NCBI RefSeq assembly: GCF_020731285.1
Contig: NZ_JAJFOW010000037.1
Coordinates: 1 to 64,000 of the forward strand
Direction: 5' to 3'
DNA: 64,000 nt
Source: Cohnella baijiui
GTDB taxonomy: Bacteria > Bacillota > Bacilli > Paenibacillales > Paenibacillaceae
Below are positions 8,618 to 17,676 of this stretch, in pieces (the first letter of the stretch is position 1; each line of letters begins with the position of its first letter). A program made the position numbers and the translations under genes. Under the pieces are notes generated by a model. The model was not told where the DNA came from, did no database searches, and worked only from the letters and a program-made list of their open reading frames with translations.

Positions 8618-8917
8618 CGCCGCTATCCCGCCACCAGAGGCTTTCAGCCCTTTCCCAACCCGGACGGTCATGTTCAGCAACTCTCCGGCATCTGCCGGCA
8701 CGCCGCGCCGAATGCCGGGTCCCAAGCGGAAAACCTCCCGCCAACGCGACGGCTCCTCTCCCGATCCGCGCCGGCCTAATTTTGGCCGAAGCCGGGTAAG
8801 TGTCCAGTCGGACCTATACGTTCGTCCATAGGATAAGTTAGGTCGGTCGAGGAAGACGGCAGCGCCGCCTCACGCACGGTCGCCTACCACTTACCGCAAC
8901 GCAAAGGAGGAGTTTGC

Positions 8918-9007
8918 ATGTCCGGTGTTGTAGACGGCTACTACAGTTCGGGAGCTTTCGCACTCGTCCTTTTCATCTTGCTCGTCCTCATCCTGCGTGT
9001 AATATAA
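8918..9007 (+). CDS. YjcZ-family sporulation mini-protein
   Basis: 29 aa. The peptide begins MSGVVDGYYSSGAFALVLFI and ends LLVLILRVI, i.e. a short Gly/Tyr/Ser head and one hydrophobic helix, the pattern of YjcZ-family proteins of spore-formers. A very strong site AAAGGAGG (8903-8910) sits 7 nt before the ATG, and a terminator follows 53 nt after the stop, so this is a free-standing mini-gene. It is likely membrane or spore-coat associated; expression during sporulation is inferred from the family only. Confidence 0.82.
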   Translation: MSGVVDGYYSSGAFALVLFILLVLILRVI

Positions 9008-9059
9008 GGAGAATGGCCCAGCGGACCGCGTCGAGCCGGCTTGTTTTTGAGGAAACGTC

Positions 9060-9098
9060 AAAGGCACCCGAGTTGCCCTCGCAACCGGGTGCCTTTTT
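9060..9098 (+). terminator. Intrinsic terminator of the YjcZ mini-gene
   Basis: AAAGGCACCCG and CGGGTGCCTTT enclose a second stem GTTGC-CCTC-GCAAC; TTTTT ends at 9098. The A-rich left arm may also serve the convergent Cof gene weakly. Confidence 0.88.
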
Positions 9099-9182
9099 CG
9101 CGATCGCTCCCCCAAGGAGCATTCCGCCAGACGACGCGCCAAACGCCGATTTCGTTCTATCCTTTTCATTGGGACTTGGGTT

Positions 9183-9998
9183 TCAAACACCGATTCCGTT
9201 TGCTCCTATCCTCAATACCTTGGCTTCGAGCACGACGGCGACGCCGTCCTCGTTGTTCGATACCGTGACCTCGTCGGCCGCTTCCTTGACTTCGTCCGGC
9301 GAATTGGCCATCGCCACGCCGCACCCGGCAAACCGGAGCATGCCGATATCGTTGTAGTAGTTGCCGATGGCGAGCACTTCTTCGCGCGGGATGCCGCGCA
9401 TCCGCGCCAACCGGGAGAGCGCCGCCCCTTTGGAAGCGTCCGTATGCTGCACATCGATGAAGAAGTCGCCGCTGCGGATCGTCTGCAACTCGTGATCCCA
9501 GTCCCGCCAGGCCAGCTCCAGCTCGTCAAGGGACTCCTTCGGCGCGAAGATCGAGATCTTGACCGTACGGGGCGGCATTCCCTCGGCGGCAGCGCGCAAG
9601 ATCGGCTTGGTCAGCATGCGCTCGTACATGTCGGACGTCTCCTCGTCCAGCCGTTCCGTGAACAGATCGAACGCAGTGTTCATGTCAAAGTGAAGACCCC
9701 GCTCCCGGAAAAGCGCCAAGTACCGCTCCACCGCGGCGGCCGCGATCTCCGCCTCGTGCAGCACTTCGCGCGTGACGCTGTCTACGACCGAGGCGCCGTT
9801 ATGCGTAATAACCGTTCCGGACAAGCCCAGCTGCTCGAGCACCGTCAGCGCGCTCGTAGAGCCCCGGCCGGTGCAGAGCACGATCTCGGCGCCGTGCTCC
9901 GCCGCCGCCAGCACCGCTCGCGCGACCCGTGGAGACAGCTCGTGATCGTCGTTCAGCAGTGTGCCGTCCACATCCAATGCGATGAGTCGATAAGTCAT
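9183..9998 (-). CDS. Cof-type HAD-IIB phosphatase
   Basis: 271 aa. Motif I is LIALDVDGTLL (Asp 8/Asp 10), motif II VLCTGRG, a C2-type cap follows, then motif III Lys (DASKGAALSRLARMRG) and motif IV IGNYYNDIGMLRFAG. These are the marks of Cof/YkrA-like sugar-phosphate or FMN phosphatases. An ATG 90 nt further upstream is possible, but ATG 9998 starts exactly at the family N-terminus and has CGGGGG 8 nt before it. It begins 4 nt after the pseudouridine synthase stop codon, so it is the last gene of a three-gene operon. The substrate is unknown. Confidence 0.88.
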   Translation of the reverse strand: MTYRLIALDVDGTLLNDDHELSPRVARAVLAAAEHGAEIVLCTGRGSTSALTVLEQLGLSGTVITHNGASVVDSVTREVLHEAEIAAAAVERYLALFRERGLHFDMNTAFDLFTERLDEETSDMYERMLTKPILRAAAEGMPPRTVKISIFAPKESLDELELAWRDWDHELQTIRSGDFFIDVQHTDASKGAALSRLARMRGIPREEVLAIGNYYNDIGMLRFAGCGVAMANSPDEVKEAADEVTVSNNEDGVAVVLEAKVLRIGANGIGV

Positions 9999-10002
9999 GT
10001 GG

Positions 10003-10857
10003 TTACCCCCGTATTTGTCGTTCGCCGCGCAGCTCCTCCGTTTCGGCTTTCGAGAGCTCGCGCCATTCGCCGGGCGCAAGACCGGCATCGAGCGGCAGCG
10101 GGCCCATCGAGACGCGCCGCAAATACAGCACCTGCTTGCCGACGGCTTGGAACATGCGCTTCACTTGATGGAACTTGCCCTCCCGGATCGTCAGCTCGAT
10201 CCAGCTGAGCGTCCGTCCGCTTCCCGCCGCTTCGGCATACGCCGCGCGATTCGCCGCAAGCGGCGGATGAACATTCAGGCGGGCGACGGCCGACTCGGCG
10301 TCGTCTTCGGCAAACGGCTCCGTCCCCTTCGTCCGGGACCGCACCCGGAGTACCGCCGGAAGCGTCACGTAGCCGTCGTCGAGCGCGACGCCCGCTTCGA
10401 ACGCCTGCACGTCCGCTTCCCCGACTTCTCCGTCGACGAGCGCCCGGTACGTCTTCGGCACGTGTTTGCGGGGGGACAGCAGCTCGTGGGACAGCTTGCC
10501 GTCGTTCGTCAGCAGCAGCAAGCCCTCCGTATCCTTGTCGAGCCGTCCGACGGGAAAGGGTGAAAACACCCGCAGTTCCTCGGGCAGCAGATCGATCACG
10601 GTCCGGTCTCTCGTATCCTCCGTCGCCGAAACGAATCCGGCCGGCTTGTTCAGCAAAATGTAGACGGTATCGCGGTAGACGATCCGCTCGCCGTTCAGGA
10701 CGACTTCGTCCGCCGACGGATCGATCTGCATGCCCGCGTCCTTCGCCATCGCGCCATTCACCGTAACGGCGCCTTGCCGGACGAACTGCTTGATTTCGCT
10801 TCGCGTGCCGTATCCCAGGTTGCCCAGCATCTTGTCCAGACGCATCGTTTTTTTCAT
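10003..10857 (-). CDS. RsuA/RluB-family rRNA pseudouridine synthase
   Basis: 284 aa. An N-terminal S4 RNA-binding domain (MRLDKMLGNLGYGTRSEIK) is followed by the synthase fold with catalytic Asp 107 in PVGRLDKDTEGLLLLTNDG and the closing motif EGKFHQVKRMFQAVG. RsuA enzymes are near 240 aa; the excess here is an insert at about residues 185-225 (TKGTEPFAEDDAESAVARL onwards) before the last motif. GGAAGGAG lies 7 nt before the ATG. It lies 28 nt downstream of the methyltransferase gene and 4 nt before the Cof gene, so an rRNA-modification operon is likely. It probably acts on small-subunit rRNA. Confidence 0.88.
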   Translation of the reverse strand: MKKTMRLDKMLGNLGYGTRSEIKQFVRQGAVTVNGAMAKDAGMQIDPSADEVVLNGERIVYRDTVYILLNKPAGFVSATEDTRDRTVIDLLPEELRVFSPFPVGRLDKDTEGLLLLTNDGKLSHELLSPRKHVPKTYRALVDGEVGEADVQAFEAGVALDDGYVTLPAVLRVRSRTKGTEPFAEDDAESAVARLNVHPPLAANRAAYAEAAGSGRTLSWIELTIREGKFHQVKRMFQAVGKQVLYLRRVSMGPLPLDAGLAPGEWRELSKAETEELRGERQIRG

Positions 10858-10885
10858 CTCGTACTCCTTCCTCCGCCGTTGCCGG

Positions 10886-12427
10886 TCAAACCCTGCGCCA
10901 GCCCGGCAGCAATTCGTTCTTTAACGTCGCGCCGTCCCAGCGTCCCCAGCCGACGGGATACCCGTCGACGCAGACAAGCGTCCAGCCGCGGCCCGTATCG
11001 GATCGGCCGTCCCGTCCGGCGACGCGGTCCGGATCCGGCTGCAGCGTTTCTCCGCGCAAATAGCGCAAGGCGGCGTCTTCATCCGCGCTTAGCAAAAGCA
11101 CGCGCGCCGCTTCGCCGGCGGACAAGCCCATCGCGAGCGCCTGCGACGGCTCGAAGCGGTGCTTCGTGGCCATGCCTAACAGCCAGCCTGAACGGACAAC
11201 CTTCAAGCGGTGCAGCTGTCCCTCGCCGATGTCGGCGGACAGCGCGTACAGATAATCTCCGCGCACGTACAAGCGGCCGGGCGGCTGCCATCCGCCCAGC
11301 GCGTCCGCGGCGAAAGCGTCGAACTTGCCGAGGACGTCCGTCTCCGGCTCCACGGTCGCCGGTCTCTTGCCGCCCCTGATCGCCTTGCGCGTTCCTTTCG
11401 CGTCGCGGACGGGCATCGGCCGTGCGCCTCTGCCTTCAACTACGGGCGAAGCCGGGAGCGGAACCTCCCGCTCCGGCGTTTCGCCTTCCCGGACCAGCAG
11501 CGCGGCGAAATGCCCTTCTCCTCGGCAAAGGTGCGGCCACAGCCGGACGGTGCCGGAGAGCGACGCCCGCCGCGGCTCGTTCAATCCCGCCGCCTCCTCC
11601 GCGCTCAGCCAATCCGGGCGGCCGGGCGCAAAGCCCCAAGCCGCGGGCGCCGCGATCGGCACGACCGCAAAGTCGGGGAACGCTGCCAGAAACCGTGCGA
11701 TCGTCCCTTCGTTCTCGACCGGCGAAAAGGTGCACGTCGAGTAGACCAGGCGCCCGCCCGGCGCCACCATCCGGGCCGCCTCCGCGAGGATCGCGTCCTG
11801 CATCGCCGCGTAACGCCGCGGCCAACCCGGCTCCCATAGCCGCGCCATATCCTCGTCTTTGCGGAACATGCCTTCGCCGGAGCAAGGCGCATCCACGAGC
11901 ACGCGGTCGAAAAAGGCTCCGAAGGCATCGGCGAGCCTCGCCGGCTCTTCGTTCGTCACGACGGCGTTGCGGATGCCCGCCCGCTCCACGTTTTTCGCCA
12001 GCGCTTTCGTCCTTTCGGCCGCGTTGTCGTTTGTGACCAGCACGCCCTCGCCCCGGAGCTTGGCTGCGAGCTGCGTCGTCTTGCCGCCCGGCGCCGCGCA
12101 CAAGTCCAGGACGCGATGCCCGGGCCGGACGTCCAGAAGCTCGGCGGGAACCATCGCGCTAGGTTCTTGTATATAGTAGAGACCCGCGTCATAGTGCGGA
12201 TGCTTGCCGGGCCGATCGTCCCCCTCCGTCGTATAGCGGCCGTCCTCGGTCCACGGAATCGGCGCTCCGCGGCGACCGAACCGGGCCTCGTAGTCTACTC
12301 CGCTCAGCTTCAGCCCGTTCACCCGCAGACCCGTCTGCTTGGGCTGCTCGTAGCTCGCGAAGAAGCGCTCCGCTTCATCCCGAAGCAGGGCGGCCATCTC
12401 TTCCGCGAATCGTTCCGGTAACCGCAT
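10886..12427 (-). CDS. RsmF/NOL1-type rRNA m5C methyltransferase, paralog 2
   Basis: 513 aa. It shares the order of motifs with the gene at 7125: LDLCAAPGGKTTQLA, DAPCSGEGMFRKDEDM with the releasing Cys, and YSTCTFSPVENEG with the catalytic Cys. The C-terminal region ends in DGYPVGWGRWDGATLKNELL, the PUA-like RNA-binding part. The central linker (residues 310-370) is basic and longer than in paralog 1. GGGGGAG stands upstream of the ATG. It is the first gene of the operon with the pseudouridine synthase and Cof phosphatase, divergent from the WYL regulator. Which paralog is the YebU/RsmF counterpart cannot be told. Confidence 0.88.
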   Translation of the reverse strand: MRLPERFAEEMAALLRDEAERFFASYEQPKQTGLRVNGLKLSGVDYEARFGRRGAPIPWTEDGRYTTEGDDRPGKHPHYDAGLYYIQEPSAMVPAELLDVRPGHRVLDLCAAPGGKTTQLAAKLRGEGVLVTNDNAAERTKALAKNVERAGIRNAVVTNEEPARLADAFGAFFDRVLVDAPCSGEGMFRKDEDMARLWEPGWPRRYAAMQDAILAEAARMVAPGGRLVYSTCTFSPVENEGTIARFLAAFPDFAVVPIAAPAAWGFAPGRPDWLSAEEAAGLNEPRRASLSGTVRLWPHLCRGEGHFAALLVREGETPEREVPLPASPVVEGRGARPMPVRDAKGTRKAIRGGKRPATVEPETDVLGKFDAFAADALGGWQPPGRLYVRGDYLYALSADIGEGQLHRLKVVRSGWLLGMATKHRFEPSQALAMGLSAGEAARVLLLSADEDAALRYLRGETLQPDPDRVAGRDGRSDTGRGWTLVCVDGYPVGWGRWDGATLKNELLPGWRRV

Positions 12428-12525
12428 GTCTTTCCGTTCTCCCCCGTTGTTTGCTGTTTGCGATCGGCTATAATGGAAAGGAGTCTTCCGCGCTTGTCCA
12501 TGGCGGAATGCCGAAGGAGCTCCCC

Positions 12526-13491
12526 ATGTCCAAAGCCGACAATATGTTATCCATTCTATGGCTTCTCAAGACCGGAAAGCAACTGACGGCCAAGCAGCTT
12601 GCCGACGAGCTCGAAATCCATATCCGCACCGTGTACCGCTACATCGATGCGCTCTGCGCGAGCGGCGTGCCGATCATCGCGGACGCGGGGCCAGGCGGCG
12701 GGTACAAGCTGCTGCACCCGCTCAACGAAGCGCCGCTCTTCTTCGATCTGGAAGAACAGAAGGCGCTCGTCCACGCGGCTCAGTTCGCGGAGGAAGCCGG
12801 CTATCCTTACGGCGAAGCGCTCGGGCGAGCGGTCGCCAAGCTGAAGCGCTACACGAACGACGAGCAGCGCGAGGCGATCGACCGCCACGAAGCCGGGCTG
12901 AACGTGATCAGTCCTTCGCCGGACCGGACGGTCGCCGAATTGCTGCAGGCGCTCGAGCAAGCCGTCGCGGACGGCCGCACCGTCCGAATCGATTATCGCA
13001 AGGAAAGGGGAGAAGCGGCCGAAACGCGGCGTCTCGACCCATACGGTCTCGTCCATTGGAAAAGCAAGTGGTACGTCATCGGCCGCTGCCATCTCCGCGA
13101 CGACGTCCGCAGCTTTCGCGCCGACCGGATCGAGCGGATTCATTCGACCGACGATTCGTTTGCGCGGCCGGCCGATTTCGATGCCCGGCGCTATTTTCTG
13201 GGCAGCCTGCTGCCCGGCGCCGACGCCGCGATCGGCACGGTCAAGGTACGCCTGACGGGGTATCCCGACGCCATTGCCGACCTAAGCGAGCATTGGCAGT
13301 TCGGCCACGGGATCATTTCGCAATCGAAAGGGGAAGTCGTCTCCCGCATCCCCGAAGCTTCGCTAACGACCTATCTGCCCTACATGCTCCTGTCCTACGG
13401 CGGCGCGGTGCAGGTCGCCGAGCCGCCCGAGCTCAAGGCGCGTATGCTCGAAATCGCGACGGCGCTCGTGTCCCATTACGGTCAAGGCTAA
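12526..13491 (+). CDS. HTH-WYL domain transcription regulator (YafY type)
   Basis: 321 aa. A DeoR-like winged helix (residues 1-60: LLKTGKQLTAKQLADELEIH) is followed by a WYL domain (about 150-230: VRIDYRKERG, LDPYGLVHWKSKWYVIGRC, RSFRADRIERI) and the C-terminal extension. ATG 12526 is chosen over an upstream ATG at 12451 because AAGGAG (12514-12519) is 6 nt before it and the HTH starts there. It is divergent from the methyltransferase operon. WYL regulators often sense nucleic-acid or nucleotide ligands, but the target here is unknown. Confidence 0.85.
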   Translation: MSKADNMLSILWLLKTGKQLTAKQLADELEIHIRTVYRYIDALCASGVPIIADAGPGGGYKLLHPLNEAPLFFDLEEQKALVHAAQFAEEAGYPYGEALGRAVAKLKRYTNDEQREAIDRHEAGLNVISPSPDRTVAELLQALEQAVADGRTVRIDYRKERGEAAETRRLDPYGLVHWKSKWYVIGRCHLRDDVRSFRADRIERIHSTDDSFARPADFDARRYFLGSLLPGADAAIGTVKVRLTGYPDAIADLSEHWQFGHGIISQSKGEVVSRIPEASLTTYLPYMLLSYGGAVQVAEPPELKARMLEIATALVSHYGQG

Positions 13492-13521
13492 TCGCGATAT
13501 TCGCTCTTCCGCCTCGCGCAA

Positions 13522-13553
13522 ACGGGTCGACGTCCTTCCGGACGTCGACCCGT
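13522..13553. terminator. Strong bidirectional terminator
   Basis: A perfect 14-bp stem, ACGGGTCGACGTCC, loops through TTCC to its complement, followed by CTCTTTCTT. It separates the convergent WYL regulator and alarmone synthetase genes. Confidence 0.85.
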
Positions 13554-13610
13554 CTCTTTCTTCCCGATCCCGTCCGGGCGTTCCGAGTCCCGTTCGGGCC
13601 CGGTCCTTGC

Positions 13611-14414
13611 TCAGACATTCGAGCCTTTCCCCGCGCGGATGAGCGCCGCCTGAATCTCTTGGGACAGCTCGGCGAGCGACCACATGTCCTCCTGCTCCCA
13701 CAGCTCGTTGAAGCGCAGCTGGAACTGCGCCGCTTCGCGGACGCGGCGGAAGAAGTACAGACCTTGGATGTCGTTTAGCACCTTGCGGACTATGCCGGAC
13801 TTCTCTTCGAAGTCCTGCTGGGCGTCGACGATTTCCTGCCGGATGCTGGACATCTCCTTGTCGAGCTGGAAGGCCGCCTCCGCCGCCTTGCGCAGCCGTT
13901 CCTTCACGTGCTCCGGCAGATGCTCGCGGTACTTGTAGTTCAGCGAATGCTCGATCGTCGCCCAGAAATTCATCGCCAGCGTCCGAATCTGGATTTCGGC
14001 CAGCACCGGCATCGAGCCGAGCGACGTCTGAACCGGATATTCGACGATAATATGGTAGCTCCGGTAGCCGCTGTCCTTGTAATTGGTTATATAATCCTTC
14101 TCGTAGACGACCTTCCAGTCCTTGCGCAGCCGGACGAGATCCGCCACCCGGTGGATGTCTTCGACGAACTGGCACATGATGCGGATGCCCGCGATATCTT
14201 CGATGCCGGTCTCGATCTGGTCCATCGGCACGCTCAGGCGTTTGGCCTTTTCCAAAATGCTGGAGATGCGCTTGACGCGGCCGGTGACGAACTCGATCGG
14301 AGCATATTCGTCGCGCGCCTTCAGCTCCGTTCGCAGCGCCTTCAGCTTCACTTTGAGCTCTTCTACGGCCTGCTGATAGGGCAGCAGGAACTTGTTCCAA
14401 TCTCTACCGTCCAT
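13611..14414 (-). CDS. Small alarmone synthetase (RelQ/SasB, YjbM type)
   Basis: 267 aa. It follows B. subtilis YjbM closely: WNKFLLPYQQAVEELKVKLK, APIEFVTGRVKRISSILEKA, the GTP-side GYRSYHIIVEYP and EIQIRTLAMNFWATIEHSLN. It has a (p)ppGpp synthetase domain only: no hydrolase, TGS or ACT domain. YjbM is near 211 aa; about 55 additional C-terminal residues (FFRRVREAAQFQLRFNELWE) are present. Cytosolic, probably a tetramer. The bifunctional Rel at 60093 supplies hydrolysis. The gene is alone between a terminator and the pyrD gene. Confidence 0.92.
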   Translation of the reverse strand: MDGRDWNKFLLPYQQAVEELKVKLKALRTELKARDEYAPIEFVTGRVKRISSILEKAKRLSVPMDQIETGIEDIAGIRIMCQFVEDIHRVADLVRLRKDWKVVYEKDYITNYKDSGYRSYHIIVEYPVQTSLGSMPVLAEIQIRTLAMNFWATIEHSLNYKYREHLPEHVKERLRKAAEAAFQLDKEMSSIRQEIVDAQQDFEEKSGIVRKVLNDIQGLYFFRRVREAAQFQLRFNELWEQEDMWSLAELSQEIQAALIRAGKGSNV

Positions 14415-14505
14415 CGTTCAACTTCCTCTCTGCCGCGCGTTCGGTCGGAACCCGCCGCACCTTGCCCGATTGTTCGAAATCCGGGGCCTGCCGCCCGTCC
14501 TCTCG

Positions 14506-15612
14506 TTAACGATGATCTGCGCCGACCGCCTCGGCAATTTGGCGGAATCCGTCCCGTGCGAGACGCTCCCGAAGTCCCCGGACGATCTCTTTGACGACGC
14601 CCGGCCCCTTGTAGATCAGCGCAGTATAGACCTCGACGAGATGCGCGCCCGCCCGGATCTTGGCGTAGGCGTCGTCCGCCCCCATGATCCCGCCCGAACC
14701 GATGATCGGCAGCTTGCCGCCCGTCATCGCGTACAGGGAGCGGACGACCTCGGTCGACCGCTCTGTCAGCGGACGTCCGCTGAGTCCGCCCGCTTCGCGC
14801 GCGTTCGCGTGCGTCAGCCCGTCGCGGCCAATCGTCGTATTCGTCGCGATGATACCGGACATCCCGCTCGAGGTGATCGCTTGCGCCATATAGGCGAGCT
14901 GTTCCTCGTCGTTGTCGGGCGCCACCTTCACCAGGATCGGCTTAGGGAGTCCGCCCTGCCGCTCCGCCTGTACGGCCATTTCGTCCCTCACCGCGTCCAG
15001 CAGCAGCCGCAGCTCATCCCCGTGCTGCAGCTTGCGCAGATCCGGCGTGTTCGGCGAGCTGATGTTCACCACGAAGAAGTCTCCGTAAGCGTACAGCTTC
15101 CGCAGACAAGCCCGGTAGTCGTCGGCGGCGTTTTCGTTCGGCGTCAGCTTGTTTTTGCCGATGTTCACCGCGATCGGCACGCGCCGCTTGCGGAGCTTGC
15201 CGAGCCGCTCCGCCATCGCGTCGGCGCCTTCGTTGTTGAAGCCCATCCGGTTGATGAGCGCCTCGTCCGGCGGCAGCCGGAACAGCCTCGGCTGTTCGTT
15301 GCCCGCCTGTCCGAGCGGGGTGACCGTGCCGACCTCCATGAACGACAAGCCGACGCGGGAAAATCCGGCGACCGCCCTGGCGTTCTTGTCCAAGCCGGCC
15401 GCGAGACCGACGGGATGAGCGAAATGCAAGCCGAACAGATCGACCGCGAGCTCCGGCGACTCGCCGACGCCCCACAATCCCGAGAGCAATTGAGGCATGC
15501 CCGGCACGCGCGCGGCCGTCCCCATTCCGTCTACGACCAGATGATGCGCCGCCTCCGGATCCATACGGAAAAACAAAGGTTTAGCCAACTTATACAGCAA
15601 CGAATTCAGCAT
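14506..15612 (-). CDS. pyrD: Dihydroorotate dehydrogenase, class 2 (quinone)
   Basis: 368 aa. The N-terminal amphipathic extension (LLYKLAKPLFFRMDPEAAHH) of class-2 enzymes is present, which binds the membrane and delivers electrons to quinone. The FMN barrel has VGLAAGLDKNA, GFNNEGADAMAERL, the catalytic-Ser motif VNISSPNTPDLRKLQ and the phosphate loop IIGSGGIMGADDAYAKIRAG. ATG 15612 matches the family start; AAAGG abuts it directly, so the in-frame TTG 15 nt upstream is possible. It is not next to other pyr genes. Pyrimidine synthesis, dihydroorotate to orotate. Confidence 0.9.
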   Translation of the reverse strand: MLNSLLYKLAKPLFFRMDPEAAHHLVVDGMGTAARVPGMPQLLSGLWGVGESPELAVDLFGLHFAHPVGLAAGLDKNARAVAGFSRVGLSFMEVGTVTPLGQAGNEQPRLFRLPPDEALINRMGFNNEGADAMAERLGKLRKRRVPIAVNIGKNKLTPNENAADDYRACLRKLYAYGDFFVVNISSPNTPDLRKLQHGDELRLLLDAVRDEMAVQAERQGGLPKPILVKVAPDNDEEQLAYMAQAITSSGMSGIIATNTTIGRDGLTHANAREAGGLSGRPLTERSTEVVRSLYAMTGGKLPIIGSGGIMGADDAYAKIRAGAHLVEVYTALIYKGPGVVKEIVRGLRERLARDGFRQIAEAVGADHR

Positions 15613-15840
15613 CCTTTCATCGTCCAAGCCTCCGCCGACGTCCGAAGCGCCACGGCTTCGCGTCCCGGCGGAGATAAAGCGATCATGAAGCAACCCTCGG
15701 GTAACAGTTTAGCCTTTTCTCGTCTAAAAGAAAAGGGAACAGACGCCCTTTCCGGCAGGAATCGCTATCTGGCGTTTTCGCCCGCAAGCGTTTACAATAA
15801 AAGGAGCTTCTTTTATTTTTTCACGGAAAGGTTGATTGCG

Positions 15841-15984
15841 ATGAGCGCCACCAAAAAACAGCCCCCGATCACCCGCAAGCAGCAGCAAGGCGAAACTGTC
15901 AACAAGCGGGCGCTGATCTGGACGGGCGCCATTTTCGTCGTCATCGTCGTCGCGATGGCCGTCCTGTTGATCTGGAACGGCTAA
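15841..15984 (+). CDS. Small single-pass membrane protein
   Basis: 47 aa. A charged, Gln-rich head (KKQPPITRKQQQGETVNK) precedes one membrane helix (WTGAIFVVIVVAMAVLLIW). GGAAAGG sits 10 nt before the ATG. It is divergent from pyrD and convergent with the L,D-transpeptidase gene. I do not recognise the family; the small size with head plus helix suggests a membrane modulator, which is a guess. Confidence 0.65.
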   Translation: MSATKKQPPITRKQQQGETVNKRALIWTGAIFVVIVVAMAVLLIWNG

Positions 15985-16003
15985 GCCTCTGTTGCACCGC
16001 TCG

Positions 16004-17503
16004 TTATCCTAACCATTTGTACGTTTTGCGGGGGTTGGTCTCGTCCTCCGCGGGCTTCAGGCGGAATCGCTCCGCCGGCGCGCGGAGCTCGGAGGGCAGC
16101 CCCCCTTGCGTGATTGTCACTTTCGTGCCAAGCGGCGCCAGATCGTACAACTCCTCCAGGTCCTCGCGCTTCATCCGAATGCAGCCGAGCGATTCGTTTT
16201 GGCCGATGCTCTCCGGCTCGTCCGTGCCGTGGATGGCATACAGCGTATCCGACAGCGTCATTCCCCGGCTGCCGAACGCGCCGTCCGAGCGCCCGTTCGG
16301 ATTCCGCACCTTCTCCGTGATGACGAAGCTCCCCTCCGGCGTCGGCGTATTCTTCGCTCCGAGTCCGACCGCGTAATTCCGCACCAGTATGTCGCCCGCG
16401 ACGACCGCCAGCCGGTGTCTCGTCATGTCAACGCGGATCTCGATCGCCTGCTCGGCGATCGCGCCCAGCTTCCCCGCCGGCCGGCCGTCGCCCGCCTCGG
16501 GTCCCGTCGCGGCCGGCCAGCCGACGTCCGCAGGCTTGGCGACGTTCCGGGCCGCTAGATCTTCACGAAGCTCCCGAAACCAACCTTCCAGCGCCGGGTC
16601 GGTACCCGCAAGCGTGTTGTTCGGATAGGCGCCCGCGAGCGACGCCGGGCTGGATGGCCACTTGCCCGTCCGTTCCCGATAGCGGACGATCGCCGACCGC
16701 AGCACGAGCTTCCCTTCCTGAAGCGGCTTCCAGGCACGGATCTGCTTGGCGATCGGAGCCGCATCCTGCGCGGTGCTGCAGGGACACCATCCCGGCGCGT
16801 ACCAATCGACGGCCGCAGCAGCCCGATCCGGCGAAGGCTTGACCTGCGCGAGCGGCCGCCCGCTCCGCTGCCAGTCCGTCCATTTGCCGAGCTGCGGCGT
16901 CTCGGCGAGCAAGGACGGCGCCGCCGCCGTCCGATGCAGCAGCAGCTCGCCCAAGGCGCGCTGGCCATCGTCACCCGGGCCGGAAGCGCCCGCGACCAAG
17001 CCGACCTTCGGAGCCCTGGCAGCAGCAGCTCCCTTCGGGCCTTCCGGCACCCGTGACGGCGAAGCCGCCGTATCGCCCGGTTCGGCAGCTGCGTCTAACG
17101 CGTCCGGCTCCGCCGCCGACGCCTCGATTCCCGCGGGCGCGTGCGCCCGGTCTCCCGCCGGCAGCAATCCCAGCGCGAGCAGCAGGATGCCAGCCGCCGT
17201 CAGCAGGAGGCCTCTGCGGCGTCTTTTGGCGCGCCGTCCCCCTCGGCCCTCTTCGGGTTCGCTGCCTGCGAGCGGATGGGCTTGCTGCTCGAACGCTTCG
17301 TAGACCGGTCCGGCTTCGCGGAAGCAGTAGTTCGCCTTGGCGACTTCGCCCCGCTCCATATATTGTTTGCCCAGCAAGTACCAGGCCATCTGGTTGTTTT
17401 CGTGCTTCAACAAGTAGTCCTTCATCGGATGGGCGTCCGACACTTCCGGCACTTGCTCGTAAAATTGATCGATTTGCTTGTTTAAGCGGTCGTTCTTGCC
17501 CAT
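16004..17503 (-). CDS. Membrane-anchored L,D-transpeptidase (YkuD)
   Basis: 499 aa. The first ~75 residues are cytosolic and TPR-like (WYLLGKQYMERGEVAKANYC). A basic stretch RRAKRRRRG precedes one membrane helix (LLLTAAGILLLALGLLPAG). A long Ala/Pro linker leads to the YkuD domain at about 350-470, with the catalytic block LYAIHGTDEPESIG followed by SLGCIRM (active-site Cys). This domain cross-links peptidoglycan stems or attaches proteins outside the membrane. GGGGGCGGGGA lies before the ATG. This cytosolic-TPR plus external-YkuD layout recurs in Paenibacillus. It is convergent with the small membrane protein gene. Confidence 0.87.
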   Translation of the reverse strand: MGKNDRLNKQIDQFYEQVPEVSDAHPMKDYLLKHENNQMAWYLLGKQYMERGEVAKANYCFREAGPVYEAFEQQAHPLAGSEPEEGRGGRRAKRRRRGLLLTAAGILLLALGLLPAGDRAHAPAGIEASAAEPDALDAAAEPGDTAASPSRVPEGPKGAAAARAPKVGLVAGASGPGDDGQRALGELLLHRTAAAPSLLAETPQLGKWTDWQRSGRPLAQVKPSPDRAAAAVDWYAPGWCPCSTAQDAAPIAKQIRAWKPLQEGKLVLRSAIVRYRERTGKWPSSPASLAGAYPNNTLAGTDPALEGWFRELREDLAARNVAKPADVGWPAATGPEAGDGRPAGKLGAIAEQAIEIRVDMTRHRLAVVAGDILVRNYAVGLGAKNTPTPEGSFVITEKVRNPNGRSDGAFGSRGMTLSDTLYAIHGTDEPESIGQNESLGCIRMKREDLEELYDLAPLGTKVTITQGGLPSELRAPAERFRLKPAEDETNPRKTYKWLG

Positions 17504-17676
17504 GTTCCCCGCCCCCTTGCCCTCATCTCTCCTTTTCTATATCGGCCGTCGGCGGCTTGGCGTTTAATTCGGCCGCAAGCACGCGAAAAAAACGACATTC
17601 GGGGTTGGCGATACCGGGCGGGAGGACGGTGCGTTCAACGGAGTCGGCGAACAGCCCGATGGCGCCGGAAAGCGGC

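Larger units (their letters stand above)
8529..8917. other. Intergenic region with repeat and hairpin
   Basis: 389 bp without an ORF that looks real. It holds the octamer tandem repeat (8536-8583), a perfect hairpin (8595-8617) and, before the YjcZ gene, CATAGGATA (8828-8836), which fits the -10 shape CATANNNTA of late sporulation sigma factors; no matching -35 at the right distance was found. Confidence 0.5.

Noticed and set aside
14392..15984. 530-codon plus-strand ORF over pyrD
   Set aside because: Only its last 47 codons, after a ribosome site at 15841, are real; the rest mirrors pyrD.
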